NCBI GenBank assembly: GCA_030152865.1
Contig: JASLIW010000009.1
Coordinates: 1-15,335, forward strand
Source of the DNA: Bacteroides sp.
GTDB lineage: Bacteria > Bacteroidota > Bacteroidia > Bacteroidales > Bacteroidaceae
DNA: 15,335 nt
Direction of reading: 5' to 3'
In this document: positions 1-7,591 of the stretch, piece after piece
How the letters are laid out: the number at the start of each line of letters is the position of its first letter
How positions within the stretch are numbered: the stretch's first letter is position 1
Translations under genes and position numbers: made by a program
Notes under the pieces: generated by a model
Seen by the model: the letters and a program-made list of their open reading frames with translations, nothing else
Told to the model about the DNA's origin: nothing
The model's database searches: none

Positions 1-73
1 GGTATGTACGGGACTCGAACCCGTGACCTCCTGCGTGACAGGCAGGCATTCTAACCAGCTGAACTAACACACC
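1..73 (-). tRNA. tRNA-Asp (anticodon GTC), cut at the window edge
   Basis: The minus strand folds as a complete cloverleaf. The acceptor stem GGTGTGT pairs with ACATACC (one G-T pair), and the D stem is GTTC/GAAT. The anticodon stem CCTGC/GCAGG encloses loop CTGTCAC with anticodon GTC. The T stem ACGGG/CCCGT encloses TTCGAGT. GTC reads aspartate codons. The last acceptor base is position 1, so the discriminator base and any encoded CCA lie outside the window. A well-matched promoter lies 17 bp upstream. Confidence 0.96.
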
Positions 74-89
74 TTTGTTATAACGAATG

Positions 90-120
90 CAAATATAGAT
101 GCTTCTTTCCGTATTGCAAA
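90..120 (-). promoter_or_regulatory. Bacteroidota-type promoter of the tRNA-Asp gene
   Basis: On the minus strand a -33 box TTTG (plus-strand 117-120) is followed by exactly 19 bp and a -7 box TATATTTG (plus-strand 90-97). This matches the Bacteroidota primary sigma consensus TTTG-N19/20-TAnnTTTG. Transcription would start near position 84, about ten bases before the mature tRNA 5' end at 73, a sensible short leader. Confidence 0.8.
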
Positions 121-200
121 ATTTTGAATTGAAAATTATTAGCTAAGAAAGCCTAATATGAATAAATTCTGCCTTTGCTAGGGATATTTAGTAGTTCTCC

Positions 201-232
201 TTTGTATATGAGTGCTTCTCGTATTAAATTTG
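201..232 (+). promoter_or_regulatory. Bacteroidota-type promoter upstream of the DUF3805/DUF3806 gene
   Basis: TTTG at 201-204, a 20-bp spacer and TAAATTTG at 225-232 match the TTTG / TAnnTTTG consensus. The predicted start is near 238, giving a leader of about 30 nt before the ATG at 270. It is back to back with the tRNA promoter, so two transcription units diverge from this 196-bp gap. It may also serve the downstream ABC-F and PHP genes, since I see no good promoter in front of them. Confidence 0.72.
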
Positions 233-269
233 TATACTTAGAAAATAATCTCTAAATAGTCAAATTAGC

Positions 270-1091
270 ATGCAAGAGACAAAAAAATATATATCTCCCA
301 ATAACTGGTTTTCTTTCGAATACCCTGCTCAGTGGTTTGAGTTTGAAGATGGAGAAGGTTCGTTTTTATTCTACAATCCCAATGCTTGGGACGGTAATTT
401 CCGTATATCTGGAATCAAAGGCGATACTCCTGAGTATGGACAGCAGTTGGTTCAGCAAGAATTAGCTGCTCGCAAGCAAGCCAAGTCCATACAGTTAGCT
501 CAGGGAGCAGGGGCCTATGAGCTTTCTTCCTTCGAGGAGGATAATCAAGAATTTGTTTCACATCAGTGGGTTTATGGAGTGGATGATATGGTGTTTTACT
601 GTACATTTACAAGTTTATCTGGACAAGATTCTAGCTGTGTAGAACAAATTTTAAACTCCATTGAAGTAAGAGATTTAAATAAAAAGTACCCCGCAGAGCT
701 TATTCCTATTCGTCTTTCAGAGATCTATCTGATCAATGAAGCCTACGAATGGGTCATAACTCGTGTTAAAGAGCAGCTGACGGTAGATTTTCAGGGTGTA
801 GAGGAAGATTTGGATAAGCTCGAAAAGCTGAAGGCTTCTGAGACCATTGGCAAGAAAAATAGAAATAGTTGGCAGGCCTTAGGTCTGACCATAGGGGTGA
901 TACTTACCCATGAAATAGAAGGAATGGAGTGGTACACCCTGATTGATGGCAACAGAGAAGACCCTGTCTTAATCTATGAGCCTACTCAAAAGATGATAGA
1001 TCCCATGAAGCTAGTATGGAGCAAGATTCGTGCAGGAGAAGAATTTAGCATTCCTGCAAGTTACACAGAAGTATTAGCTAGTTTACACTAA
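270..1091 (+). CDS. DUF3805/DUF3806 domain protein, function unknown
   Basis: A 273-residue soluble protein with no signal peptide or membrane span. The N-terminal half (about 1-135) begins with aromatic-rich sequence (NNWFSFEYPAQWFEFED, then FYNPNAW) and resembles DUF3805. The C-terminal half (about 145-273) carries WQALGLTIGVIL and later YEPTQKM, and resembles DUF3806. The two domains are known together in one protein in Bacteroides relatives. The assignment is from memory of the families, not from a search. The N-terminal pattern recalls PsbP/Mog1-like folds in which a hydrophobic 'SYPxxW' segment precedes a beta sheet, but that is only an impression. The start follows a good promoter by about 30 nt and no earlier in-frame ATG is evident. 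The ABC-F gene follows after 43 bp, so co-transcription is likely. No catalytic residues can be named. Confidence 0.85.
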   Translation: MQETKKYISPNNWFSFEYPAQWFEFEDGEGSFLFYNPNAWDGNFRISGIKGDTPEYGQQLVQQELAARKQAKSIQLAQGAGAYELSSFEEDNQEFVSHQWVYGVDDMVFYCTFTSLSGQDSSCVEQILNSIEVRDLNKKYPAELIPIRLSEIYLINEAYEWVITRVKEQLTVDFQGVEEDLDKLEKLKASETIGKKNRNSWQALGLTIGVILTHEIEGMEWYTLIDGNREDPVLIYEPTQKMIDPMKLVWSKIRAGEEFSIPASYTEVLASLH

Positions 1092-1134
1092 TTACAAGTG
1101 CTTATCTCCTTATTATAAAATTGAAAGATAGAAC

Positions 1135-3015
1135 ATGATCAGTTATTTACAGATAGAAAATTTAACGAAGTCTTTTGGCGATTTAGTGCTGTTCGAAGAC
1201 CTCAATATGGGAGTGCTTCAAGGCGATCGTATAGGCTTGATTGCCAAAAATGGCACAGGTAAATCTACCTTGCTCAATATAATTGCTGGGAAAGAGGGCT
1301 ACGACTCAGGAAGAATTGCTTTTAAGCGCGACTTGAGGGTAGGCTACTTAGAGCAAGACCCTACTTATCCAGAACATCTGACAGTAATAGAGGCTTGTTT
1401 TCATCATGGCAATGAGGTGATAGAGCTAATCAAAAAGTATGAAGTATGCCTGCAAACGGAAGGCAATCCTGGTTTAGAGAAAATACTATCTCAGATGGAT
1501 TTGCTCAATGCTTGGGAGTACGAACAAAAAGTAAAGCAGATTCTAAGTCAGCTAAAAATCACGAACTTTAATCAAAAAATAAGTCAGCTTTCTGGAGGTC
1601 AGCTTAAGCGTATTGCCTTAGCTAACACCTTGATCACCGAACCCGATTTGTTGATTTTAGATGAGCCCACCAACCATCTGGATCTAGATATGACAGAATG
1701 GTTAGAAGGCTATTTGCGTCGCTCCAATTTGAGTCTACTTATGGTTACCCACGATCGCTACTTTTTGGACCGTGTCTGTGATGTGATTATGGAGATAGAT
1801 AACCGACAGATGTACACCTACAAAGGCAACTACAGTTACTACTTAGAGAAGCGTCAAGAGCGTATGGATGCAGCAGATGCTGAAGTAGCTAAGGCCAAGA
1901 ATCTATACCGTACCGAGCTCGATTGGATGCGTAGAATGCCTCAAGCACGTGGGCACAAAGCACGTTACAGAGAAGAGGCCTTTTATGAGCTGGAGAAGGT
2001 GGCCAAACGTCAGTTTGATGATAGCAGTGTACAGCTAAATGTGAAGGCCTCTTATATCGGGTCTAAGATTTTTGAGGCAGAGCAGGTTTCTAAGAGTTTT
2101 GGCGATTTAGTTATACTCGATGATTTCTCTTACACTTTTTCTCGTTATGAGAAGATGGGGATAGTAGGAGATAATGGTACGGGTAAATCTACCTTTATTA
2201 AAATCTTGATGGGGCTTGTAAAGCCTGATAAGGGTACCATAGATATTGGTGAAACTGTGCGCTTTGGGTATTACTCTCAGCAGGGTTTGGAGTTTGATGA
2301 GCAGATGAAGGTGATTGATGTGGTGCGAGAAATAGCAGAAGTGGTGGATCTTGGTAATGGAAAGCAATTGACAGCTTCTCAGTTTTTACAACACTTCCTA
2401 TTTACGCCCGAAACGCAGTATAGCTATGTCTATAAGCTGAGTGGGGGAGAGCGACGTCGCTTGTATCTGTGTACCATCTTGATGCAAAGTCCAAACTTTT
2501 TAGTACTAGACGAGCCTACCAATGATTTAGACATCATGACCTTGAATGTACTCGAAGAGTATTTACAAAGCTTCAAAGGTTGTTTGATTGTTATTTCTCA
2601 CGACCGCTACTTTATGGATAAGGTGGTAGATCACCTCTTGGTATTCAATGGTGGAGGAGATATTCGCAATTTCCCAGGCAACTACACCCAATATAGGGAG
2701 TGGAAAGAGTTTAAAGAAGAGGAAGAAAATCGTTTGGCTCAAGAGAAAACAAAGGATGATGATAAGGAGAAGCATGGGCGTGTGCGACACAATGAGAAAA
2801 AACGCATGAGCTATGCTGAAAAGCAGGAGTTTAAATCTCTGGAAAAAGAGATCCAGGTTTTGGAAGAAGAAAAAAAGGAATTAGAACAGGCTCTTTGTAG
2901 TGGTGATTTATCTGTAGAAGAGTTGACTACCAAGTCTAAGCGCTTTTCTGAAATAGACGATCTAATTGATGAGAAGTCCATGCGTTGGTTAGAACTTAGT
3001 GAATTGGAGGAATAA
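1135..3015 (+). CDS. uup: ABC-F family ATPase, Uup-like
   Basis: A 626-residue protein with two ATP-binding cassettes and no membrane segment, the plan of ABC-F proteins that act on ribosomes or DNA-linked processes rather than in transport. Cassette 1 has Walker A AKNGTGKST (37-45), signature LSGGQ (152-156) and Walker B LILDEPTNHLD. Cassette 2 has Walker A GDNGTGKST (345-353), signature LSGGE and Walker B LVLDEPTNDLD. H-loops appear as THDRYF and SHDRYF. A charged linker joins the cassettes. The last 65 or so residues are lysine/glutamate rich with heptad spacing, the C-terminal coiled coil typical of Uup. The first glycine of Walker A in cassette 1 is alanine, which I believe is common in homologues from this phylum. 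The last base of its stop codon is the first base of the PHP gene's ATG, so the two are translationally coupled. It could instead be another ABC-F subtype. Confidence 0.93.
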   Translation: MISYLQIENLTKSFGDLVLFEDLNMGVLQGDRIGLIAKNGTGKSTLLNIIAGKEGYDSGRIAFKRDLRVGYLEQDPTYPEHLTVIEACFHHGNEVIELIKKYEVCLQTEGNPGLEKILSQMDLLNAWEYEQKVKQILSQLKITNFNQKISQLSGGQLKRIALANTLITEPDLLILDEPTNHLDLDMTEWLEGYLRRSNLSLLMVTHDRYFLDRVCDVIMEIDNRQMYTYKGNYSYYLEKRQERMDAADAEVAKAKNLYRTELDWMRRMPQARGHKARYREEAFYELEKVAKRQFDDSSVQLNVKASYIGSKIFEAEQVSKSFGDLVILDDFSYTFSRYEKMGIVGDNGTGKSTFIKILMGLVKPDKGTIDIGETVRFGYYSQQGLEFDEQMKVIDVVREIAEVVDLGNGKQLTASQFLQHFLFTPETQYSYVYKLSGGERRRLYLCTILMQSPNFLVLDEPTNDLDIMTLNVLEEYLQSFKGCLIVISHDRYFMDKVVDHLLVFNGGGDIRNFPGNYTQYREWKEFKEEEENRLAQEKTKDDDKEKHGRVRHNEKKRMSYAEKQEFKSLEKEIQVLEEEKKELEQALCSGDLSVEELTTKSKRFSEIDDLIDEKSMRWLELSELEE

Positions 3016-3863
3016 TGAATTTAAGCAACTACCACAGCCACTCTACTTATTGTGATGGACAGGCTTCGGTCGAGGAGATGTTATTAGAGGCTATTAGCTT
3101 GGGCTTTACCTCATATGGAAGTTCTTCTCATGGACCTCTTCCTTTTTCTACTTCTTGGAATATGGAGTGGGATAAGATGGAAGAGTATTTGGCTGAGTGT
3201 TTTCAGCTGCAAGAAAAGTACCGCTCACAAATTGAGTTTTATGTCGGTCTAGAGATAGATTATCTCTCTGATACCTACAATCCTTCTTGTGATGAGTTTA
3301 CTCGCTTAGGACTTGATTATAGCATAGGCTCCGTACACCTGCTGGGTTTAGATACGGGTGGGTATGTCGATATAGATACAGGAGCTGAGCTATTTGCAGA
3401 GCAGGTGGCCAAGTATTTTAATGGGGATTATGAAGAGCTTATCTACCGCTACTTTGATGCCATGAGGGCGTTGATTCGTGTGGGTGGCTTTGATATCCTA
3501 GGTCACTGTGATAAAGTGAGTAAGAATAGTGCTGCTTGTGCTAAAGGGATTTGTGAGTCTTCTTTCTATAAGCATCTGATTCGTGATTATTTTGAATTTA
3601 TAGCACAGCATGGGTGTTTAGTAGAAGTAAATACCAAGGCTTACCCGCATATAGGTGAGTTTTTTCCTAATGCAGCTCATTTTAAGCTGCTTAGAGAGCT
3701 AGAAGTAGCTGTTGTGGTTTCTAGTGATGCGCATCGCGTAGAGAAGCTCAATGCAGGTAGAGCTGAGGCCTTGAAGGCTTTATTCCAAGCAGGTTATACT
3801 ACGGTCAAAGAGTTACATCAAAATAAGTGGGTAGATACTCCTATTCACAAGGTTTATCAATAG
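3015..3863 (+). CDS. PHP-family phosphatase, histidinol-phosphatase (HisJ/HisK)-like
   Basis: A 282-residue cytoplasmic PHP-domain protein close in length to HisK/HisJ histidinol phosphatases, which hydrolyse L-histidinol phosphate in histidine synthesis using a metal cluster. Candidate metal ligands fall in the expected order: HSH at 7-9, D14, H39 in SSSHGP, E80 in GLEIDY, H108 in GSVHLL, H164 in LGHCDK, and D238/H240 in SSDAH. The N-terminal NYHSHSTYCDG segment is typical of the family. No other his gene is present in the window, so the substrate is not confirmed by context and another phosphoester is possible. The start overlaps the stop of the preceding ABC-F gene (TAATG), which argues for coupled translation. 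It converges with the minus-strand lipoprotein gene with only 11 bp between stops and no hairpin. Confidence 0.87.
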   Translation: MNLSNYHSHSTYCDGQASVEEMLLEAISLGFTSYGSSSHGPLPFSTSWNMEWDKMEEYLAECFQLQEKYRSQIEFYVGLEIDYLSDTYNPSCDEFTRLGLDYSIGSVHLLGLDTGGYVDIDTGAELFAEQVAKYFNGDYEELIYRYFDAMRALIRVGGFDILGHCDKVSKNSAACAKGICESSFYKHLIRDYFEFIAQHGCLVEVNTKAYPHIGEFFPNAAHFKLLRELEVAVVVSSDAHRVEKLNAGRAEALKALFQAGYTTVKELHQNKWVDTPIHKVYQ

Positions 3864-3874
3864 GATGTACTAGT

Positions 3875-4702
3875 TTAGTAATCATTCAAGAGCTTCATAT
3901 TCATTTCGCCCTCAAAGCTAATGTCTAAGGCAACTACATTGTACATAAAACTATCAGGTACTTGTAGGTAGGCGGTAAAATGATAGCCCTCACTATTTAC
4001 TCCCTCAAAATCGATATTAGCAAGAATAGCTTGCTCATAAAAGGCATCGGTTAGGAGAGATTTGAAGTCTTTCTTATACACATCTTTAGCAAACAGACTC
4101 GTAGTACCTTCATAAACGCAAATATGGATGATGTTGTCGTAAAAGATATTATCTATCCGAATTCCCTCGTCTGTATAACTGGGCTTGTTGACCTTGTAGG
4201 TGGAAGGGTTGATATAGACATAGCCTCTAAATCTACGGGAGTCATAATAAACAACAGAGTCTTTTTTGACTACTTCTGAATATATGGATGTGGGTAGATT
4301 GAGTTGCTTACTTGAGAAGTAGAGCGAGTCTTCTACATTTTCTGATTTATAAAGTTTGATGATGCGATCAGAGAAAGAGTGAAACCAGAAGTTATATTCA
4401 GATTGATAATCGATCTTATAGCTGGTGGTGTCATAGCCATAGGTATAAAGACTATCCTTATAGACTTTAAACTCCATAGGTGAGTCGGCTTGATCTATAA
4501 AGCGTAAAGTGTCACCGCTGACAAAGAGTAGAGGAGTGTTGGCTTCTTCGGTGTACCAAACTCCCTGGAGCTGCTCTTTGGCTTGCTTGTTTTCCCTTTG
4601 CTCTTTCTTATGTGTTGTAGAGGTGTTTTGCGTTTGTTTTTCTTGCTTAGAGGAACAAGAGTAGCAGCACAAAACAGTGACTAAAAATAGAGTTATTTTC
4701 AT
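3875..4702 (-). CDS. predicted lipoprotein of unknown function
   Basis: I start at the ATG at 4702 (275 residues) because this puts MKITLFLVTVLCCYSC first: one lysine, a hydrophobic core and a cysteine at about residue 16 followed by SSKQEKQ, a credible signal peptidase II site. An in-frame ATG at 4744 would add 14 mostly hydrophobic residues and spoil the signal, so I reject it. After the cysteine is a charged, Gln/Lys-rich linker (about 17-45), then two beta-rich parts. The first begins LQGVWYT and recalls lipocalin-like domains. The second contains YVYINPSTYKVNKP, DNIFYDNI and a C-terminal DISFEG strand. It could be a Bacteroidota DUF4738-type protein, but I am not sure. It lies 97 bp after ugd on the same strand, so readthrough from ugd is possible. 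No enzyme motif is visible. Confidence 0.75.
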   Translation of the reverse strand: MKITLFLVTVLCCYSCSSKQEKQTQNTSTTHKKEQRENKQAKEQLQGVWYTEEANTPLLFVSGDTLRFIDQADSPMEFKVYKDSLYTYGYDTTSYKIDYQSEYNFWFHSFSDRIIKLYKSENVEDSLYFSSKQLNLPTSIYSEVVKKDSVVYYDSRRFRGYVYINPSTYKVNKPSYTDEGIRIDNIFYDNIIHICVYEGTTSLFAKDVYKKDFKSLLTDAFYEQAILANIDFEGVNSEGYHFTAYLQVPDSFMYNVVALDISFEGEMNMKLLNDY

Positions 4703-4799
4703 TGAAAATAGGTTTGCTATTAAAATAGATAATAAAACAGCCATCTCAGCACAATTGGCTATGAATCTTTTTTATCTATTGCTGACTTGTAGTAGTTTT

Positions 4800-6113
4800 T
4801 TAGAGTCCTATGCAAAAATACTCAAAACCTTGGGCCTGGAGTTCTTGTTGCTCGTAAATGTTTCGCCCATCAAAGACAAGTGGTGTACGCATCGCTTTTT
4901 TGATGATGGGCCAGGAGGGAAGTCTAAACTCTTTCCACTCCGTAATAAGCATTAATGCATCTGCCTCAAGTGTGGCTTCATAATGGTCTTTGGCGTATAT
5001 AACTTGATTCCCTAAGCGTCTTTTGCACTCGTCCATAGCAGCAGGGTCATAAACCTGTACTGTACAGCCTGCTTGGAGTAGGTGTTCTATAATAACAAGA
5101 GAGGGGGCCTCTCGCATGTCATCGGTTTCTGGCTTAAAAGAAAGTCCCCACAAGGCTACTGTTTTACCCTTGATATCGCCTTTGAAATAGGCTTTAAATT
5201 TTTCAAAAAGAACACTTTTCTGTAGCTCATTAACCTCATCTACAGCTTCAAGAACACGGAGTGTGTAGTTGTTTTCCTGGCCTGTTCGAATAAGTGCTTT
5301 AATGTCTTTGGGAAAGCATGAGCCACCATAGCCTATGCCTGGGTAGAGGAATTTTCGTCCAATACGGGTATCAGAGCCTATGCCTAAACGGACCATGTTT
5401 ACATCAGCACCTACTAACTCGCAAAGGTTGGCTATGTCATTCATAAAGCTAATTCGGGTGGCAAGCATAGAGTTGGCAGCATACTTGGTCATTTCGGCTG
5501 AGGCTATGTCCATAAATAGTACACGAAAATTGTTTAGTAAGAAGGGCTTGTATAGTTTGGTCATTATCTCCTTTGCACGCTCTGAATCTACTCCCACCAC
5601 TACACGGTCTGGGCTCATAAAATCGGCGATGGCATTGCCCTCTTTCAGAAACTCTGGGTTGGATGCTACGTCAAAGTCTATATTTACATTACGCTTAAGT
5701 AGCTCTTCTTGGATGGCTTGACGAACTTTCTTTGCCGTACCTACAGGAACAGTGCTTTTTGTGACTACTAAGAGATACTTATTCATGTTTTGGCCGATGG
5801 TGCGGGCTACTTGAAGTACATACTTTAAATCTGCACTACCATCCTCATCGGGGGGAGTACCTACTGCACTAAATACAACATCTACCTCATTTAGGCATTC
5901 TTCTAAAGAGGTAGAAAAGTGTAGTCTTCCTGCTTCTACATTGCGAAGAACAAGTTCTTCTAATCCATTTTCATAGATGGGGATCTGTCCATTGAGTAGG
6001 GCTTCAATTTTTTTTGCATCGGTATCAATACAATTTACCTCTACTCCTATTTCAGCGAAACATGTACCTGTTACTAATCCAACATACCCTGTTCCTACAA
6101 TTGCAATTTTCAT
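4800..6113 (-). CDS. ugd: UDP-glucose 6-dehydrogenase
   Basis: A 437-residue NAD-dependent enzyme that oxidises UDP-glucose to UDP-glucuronate for capsule, exopolysaccharide or other surface glycans. The N-terminal Rossmann fold begins MKIAIVGTGYVG with the GxGxxG turn at 7-12. The acidic residue binding the NAD ribose is probably D30 in CIDTD. Family motifs follow in order: TKSTVPVGT (118-126), NPEFLKEG (152-159), K210 in TKYAANS, and GGSCFPKD (263-270) with the catalytic nucleophile C266. The C-terminal UDP-binding domain contains ALWGLSFKPETDD and ends FDGRN. The length is normal for the family, and the UDP-glucose rather than GDP-mannose type is favoured by the overall similarity to Ugd/TuaD. 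No glycosyltransferases lie nearby, so this is a stand-alone sugar-nucleotide gene here. Confidence 0.96.
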   Translation of the reverse strand: MKIAIVGTGYVGLVTGTCFAEIGVEVNCIDTDAKKIEALLNGQIPIYENGLEELVLRNVEAGRLHFSTSLEECLNEVDVVFSAVGTPPDEDGSADLKYVLQVARTIGQNMNKYLLVVTKSTVPVGTAKKVRQAIQEELLKRNVNIDFDVASNPEFLKEGNAIADFMSPDRVVVGVDSERAKEIMTKLYKPFLLNNFRVLFMDIASAEMTKYAANSMLATRISFMNDIANLCELVGADVNMVRLGIGSDTRIGRKFLYPGIGYGGSCFPKDIKALIRTGQENNYTLRVLEAVDEVNELQKSVLFEKFKAYFKGDIKGKTVALWGLSFKPETDDMREAPSLVIIEHLLQAGCTVQVYDPAAMDECKRRLGNQVIYAKDHYEATLEADALMLITEWKEFRLPSWPIIKKAMRTPLVFDGRNIYEQQELQAQGFEYFCIGL

Positions 6114-6211
6114 ATAACTACTGGCGTAAAAAATGATTTACTATTTCTGTACTTAATATATATAGATAAATGAGTGAAGATAGATAAGTATAAATCACAT
6201 CATCCTGTCAG

Positions 6212-6219
6212 CAAAAGTA
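6212..6219 (-). promoter_or_regulatory. candidate -7 box for ugd
   Basis: On the minus strand these bases read TACTTTTG, a full match to TAnnTTTG, 92 bp before the ugd start codon. I find no TTTG at the expected -33 distance (around plus-strand 6239-6243), so only the -7 half is supported. A start here would give a leader of roughly 90 nt. Confidence 0.4.
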
Positions 6220-6284
6220 TAAAATATAATTGATAATCTGTTTGAGTTTCGTTGTTTTCAATTGCTTAGCTTAGTCTGCTTTAC

Positions 6285-6332
6285 GGTTTAGCTTACAAAT
6301 CTTGTTGTAAGGACTAGCTTGCTGGTTTAGCT
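6285..6332 (+). repeat. 9-bp direct repeat GGTTTAGCT, two copies 39 bp apart
   Basis: GGTTTAGCT occurs at 6285-6293 and at 6324-6332, flanking the inverted repeat centre. A 39-bp period is near four helical turns, so both copies would face the same side of the DNA. Two copies are too few to exclude chance in this T/A-rich stretch. Confidence 0.35.
6289..6316. repeat. inverted repeat / possible hairpin in the ugd upstream region
   Basis: CTTACAA (6292-6298) and TTGTAAG (6305-6311) are perfect inverted repeats around loop ATCTTG. TAG (6289-6291) and CTA (6314-6316) extend the stem past a 2-base GA bulge. There is no T run after it on either strand, so it is not an obvious terminator. It could be an operator or a structured RNA element. 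Confidence 0.45.
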
Positions 6333-6446
6333 GCTCTTTAGGGAGAAGAGAAGTCTGATGGTTTGAGCTTGTAACTGGCATATCTAGGGTGTTTTAGTCT
6401 AGATTTGGATAGTCGGAATATGTTTTATAACTTAATGTAGTTTTTT

Positions 6447-6477
6447 TATGGATTTACGAAATAAAAGCATAATTTTG
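6447..6477 (+). promoter_or_regulatory. promoter of the HU-CCDC81/SPOR gene, very close to the ATG
   Basis: TAATTTTG at 6470-6477 fits the -7 consensus TAnnTTTG. A 19-bp spacer separates it from TATG at 6447-6450, a 3-of-4 match to the -33 box TTTG. The -7 box ends only 5 nt before the ATG at 6483, so transcription should begin at or within a few bases of the start codon. Confidence 0.6.
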
Positions 6478-6482
6478 CAGGT

Positions 6483-7580
6483 ATGATAGAATTGACACAA
6501 CACATTTCCAAAATACTACTTGAAAGTGATTTAGCTATAGTTCCAGGTTTTGGAGGCTTTATCGCTCATTATAAGCCTGCTGTGCGTGATGCGGAGAATA
6601 ATTTATTTATTCCTCCAGCCTTGACTATTGGGTTTAACGATCAGCTGACTTTAAATGATGGCTTGCTTCTGCAGTCTTATATGGCTACTTATCAGCTTAA
6701 CAAACTAGAGGCTGAGCGTAAGATGGCAAAAGATACGGAGGCCCTGCGTCGTGAGTTAGAAGAGAATGGCTGTGTAGAGTTGGAAGGTATCGGAACGCTC
6801 TTTTGCAATGCGAGTAATAAATACTCTTTCAAGGCAGAGGAGAATGTGTTAGACTGTCCATTTTTCTATGGTCTAGATTCTTTCGAAATGTTGGAGGTTG
6901 CAGAGCTTATCGCAGAGGTAAGTCATGAGGATATACACGTTGGAGAAGAAGCCCTTGCTGAAAAAGTAGCTCCTACTAGCTATATACCAGCAGCACAGCC
7001 CTCTTATTCTTATTTTGGAGCAGTGGCTGTAATTGCGTTGGCTGTGGTGTCCTTATTTATGTTTAGTTCACCTATCGAAAATACCGAAGTGGTAGATGTG
7101 AACTATGCCAAAATTGTGCCTACAGAATTATGGGCTCAATTTAGTCAAAAAAGTATAACCACTACTCCTATACATTTACAACAAGAACTTGCTGTTTCTG
7201 AGCTAGAAGAACCAGTGAATGACTCGATGACCAAGTCAGTATCCTCAAAATCAGATATATCTTACTCTCGACTAACCCCTTCTTTTGAGCAAGTGCTCAA
7301 TGAGGAAGATTACATAAGCGAAGAAACTGTTAGTGAGCCTGTGCTTAGTACGAAGCCTTATCATATTATTGTGGCAAGTGCAGTTCAAGAAAGCCACGCC
7401 AAACATTTAGTAGATCGCTTACAGCAATCCGGTTACGAAGAGGCACAAGTTTTAAGTGGGGAAGGGCCAACTCGTGTGAGCATAGCTTGTTTCACTACTT
7501 CCGATGAGGCTTATCAAGCCTTGAAAGAATTAGCACTTCATCAAGAATACGAATCAGCTTGGATCTATAAGCTTAAATAA
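6483..7580 (+). CDS. HU-CCDC81 domains, one membrane span and a SPOR domain
   Basis: A 365-residue protein in three parts. Residues 1 to about 135 begin with IELTQHISKILLE and VPGFGGFIAHY and continue with GCVELEGIGTL, the pattern of the paired HU-CCDC81 domains, HU/IHF relatives predicted to bind DNA or act as scaffolds. Residues about 176-196 (YSYFGAVAVIALAVVSLFMF) are a single membrane helix. A low-complexity acidic/serine linker follows, and about 291-365 (KPYHIIVASA to WIYKLK) is a SPOR domain, which in general binds peptidoglycan stripped of stem peptides at division sites. The expected topology is HU inside and SPOR in the periplasm. Genome analysis by others has proposed a role in chromosome partitioning for this architecture; the function here is inference. 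The ATG is the only sensible start since the domain begins at once. The zinc-ribbon FHA gene follows after 11 bp. Confidence 0.9.
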   Translation: MIELTQHISKILLESDLAIVPGFGGFIAHYKPAVRDAENNLFIPPALTIGFNDQLTLNDGLLLQSYMATYQLNKLEAERKMAKDTEALRRELEENGCVELEGIGTLFCNASNKYSFKAEENVLDCPFFYGLDSFEMLEVAELIAEVSHEDIHVGEEALAEKVAPTSYIPAAQPSYSYFGAVAVIALAVVSLFMFSSPIENTEVVDVNYAKIVPTELWAQFSQKSITTTPIHLQQELAVSELEEPVNDSMTKSVSSKSDISYSRLTPSFEQVLNEEDYISEETVSEPVLSTKPYHIIVASAVQESHAKHLVDRLQQSGYEEAQVLSGEGPTRVSIACFTTSDEAYQALKELALHQEYESAWIYKLK

Positions 7581-7591
7581 TCCTGTAAGGT

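Larger units (their letters stand above)
6114..6482. other. 369-bp divergent intergenic region between ugd and the HU/SPOR gene
   Basis: No credible gene lies here. It holds the candidate ugd -7 box (6212-6219), an inverted repeat (6289-6316), a 9-bp direct repeat of GGTTTAGCT (6285-6293 and 6324-6332) and the promoter of the rightward gene (6447-6477). An isolated TAGATTTG at 6400-6407 also fits the -7 consensus but has no -33 partner. The stretch 6260-6340 is rich in TTTAGCT-like words. Confidence 0.7.

Noticed and set aside
4703..4744. Upstream ATG (4744) as the lipoprotein start
   Set aside because: It adds 14 mostly hydrophobic residues before the normal signal peptide and weakens the lipobox layout; the ATG at 4702 gives a standard lipoprotein signal.
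4677..4955. 92-residue plus-strand reading frame
   Set aside because: It is antisense to the 5' end of the lipoprotein gene and the 3' end of ugd, has no promoter or domain, and its composition is that of a shadow frame.
5380..5721. 113-residue plus-strand reading frame inside ugd
   Set aside because: It lies wholly antisense to the well-conserved dehydrogenase and shows no family motif.
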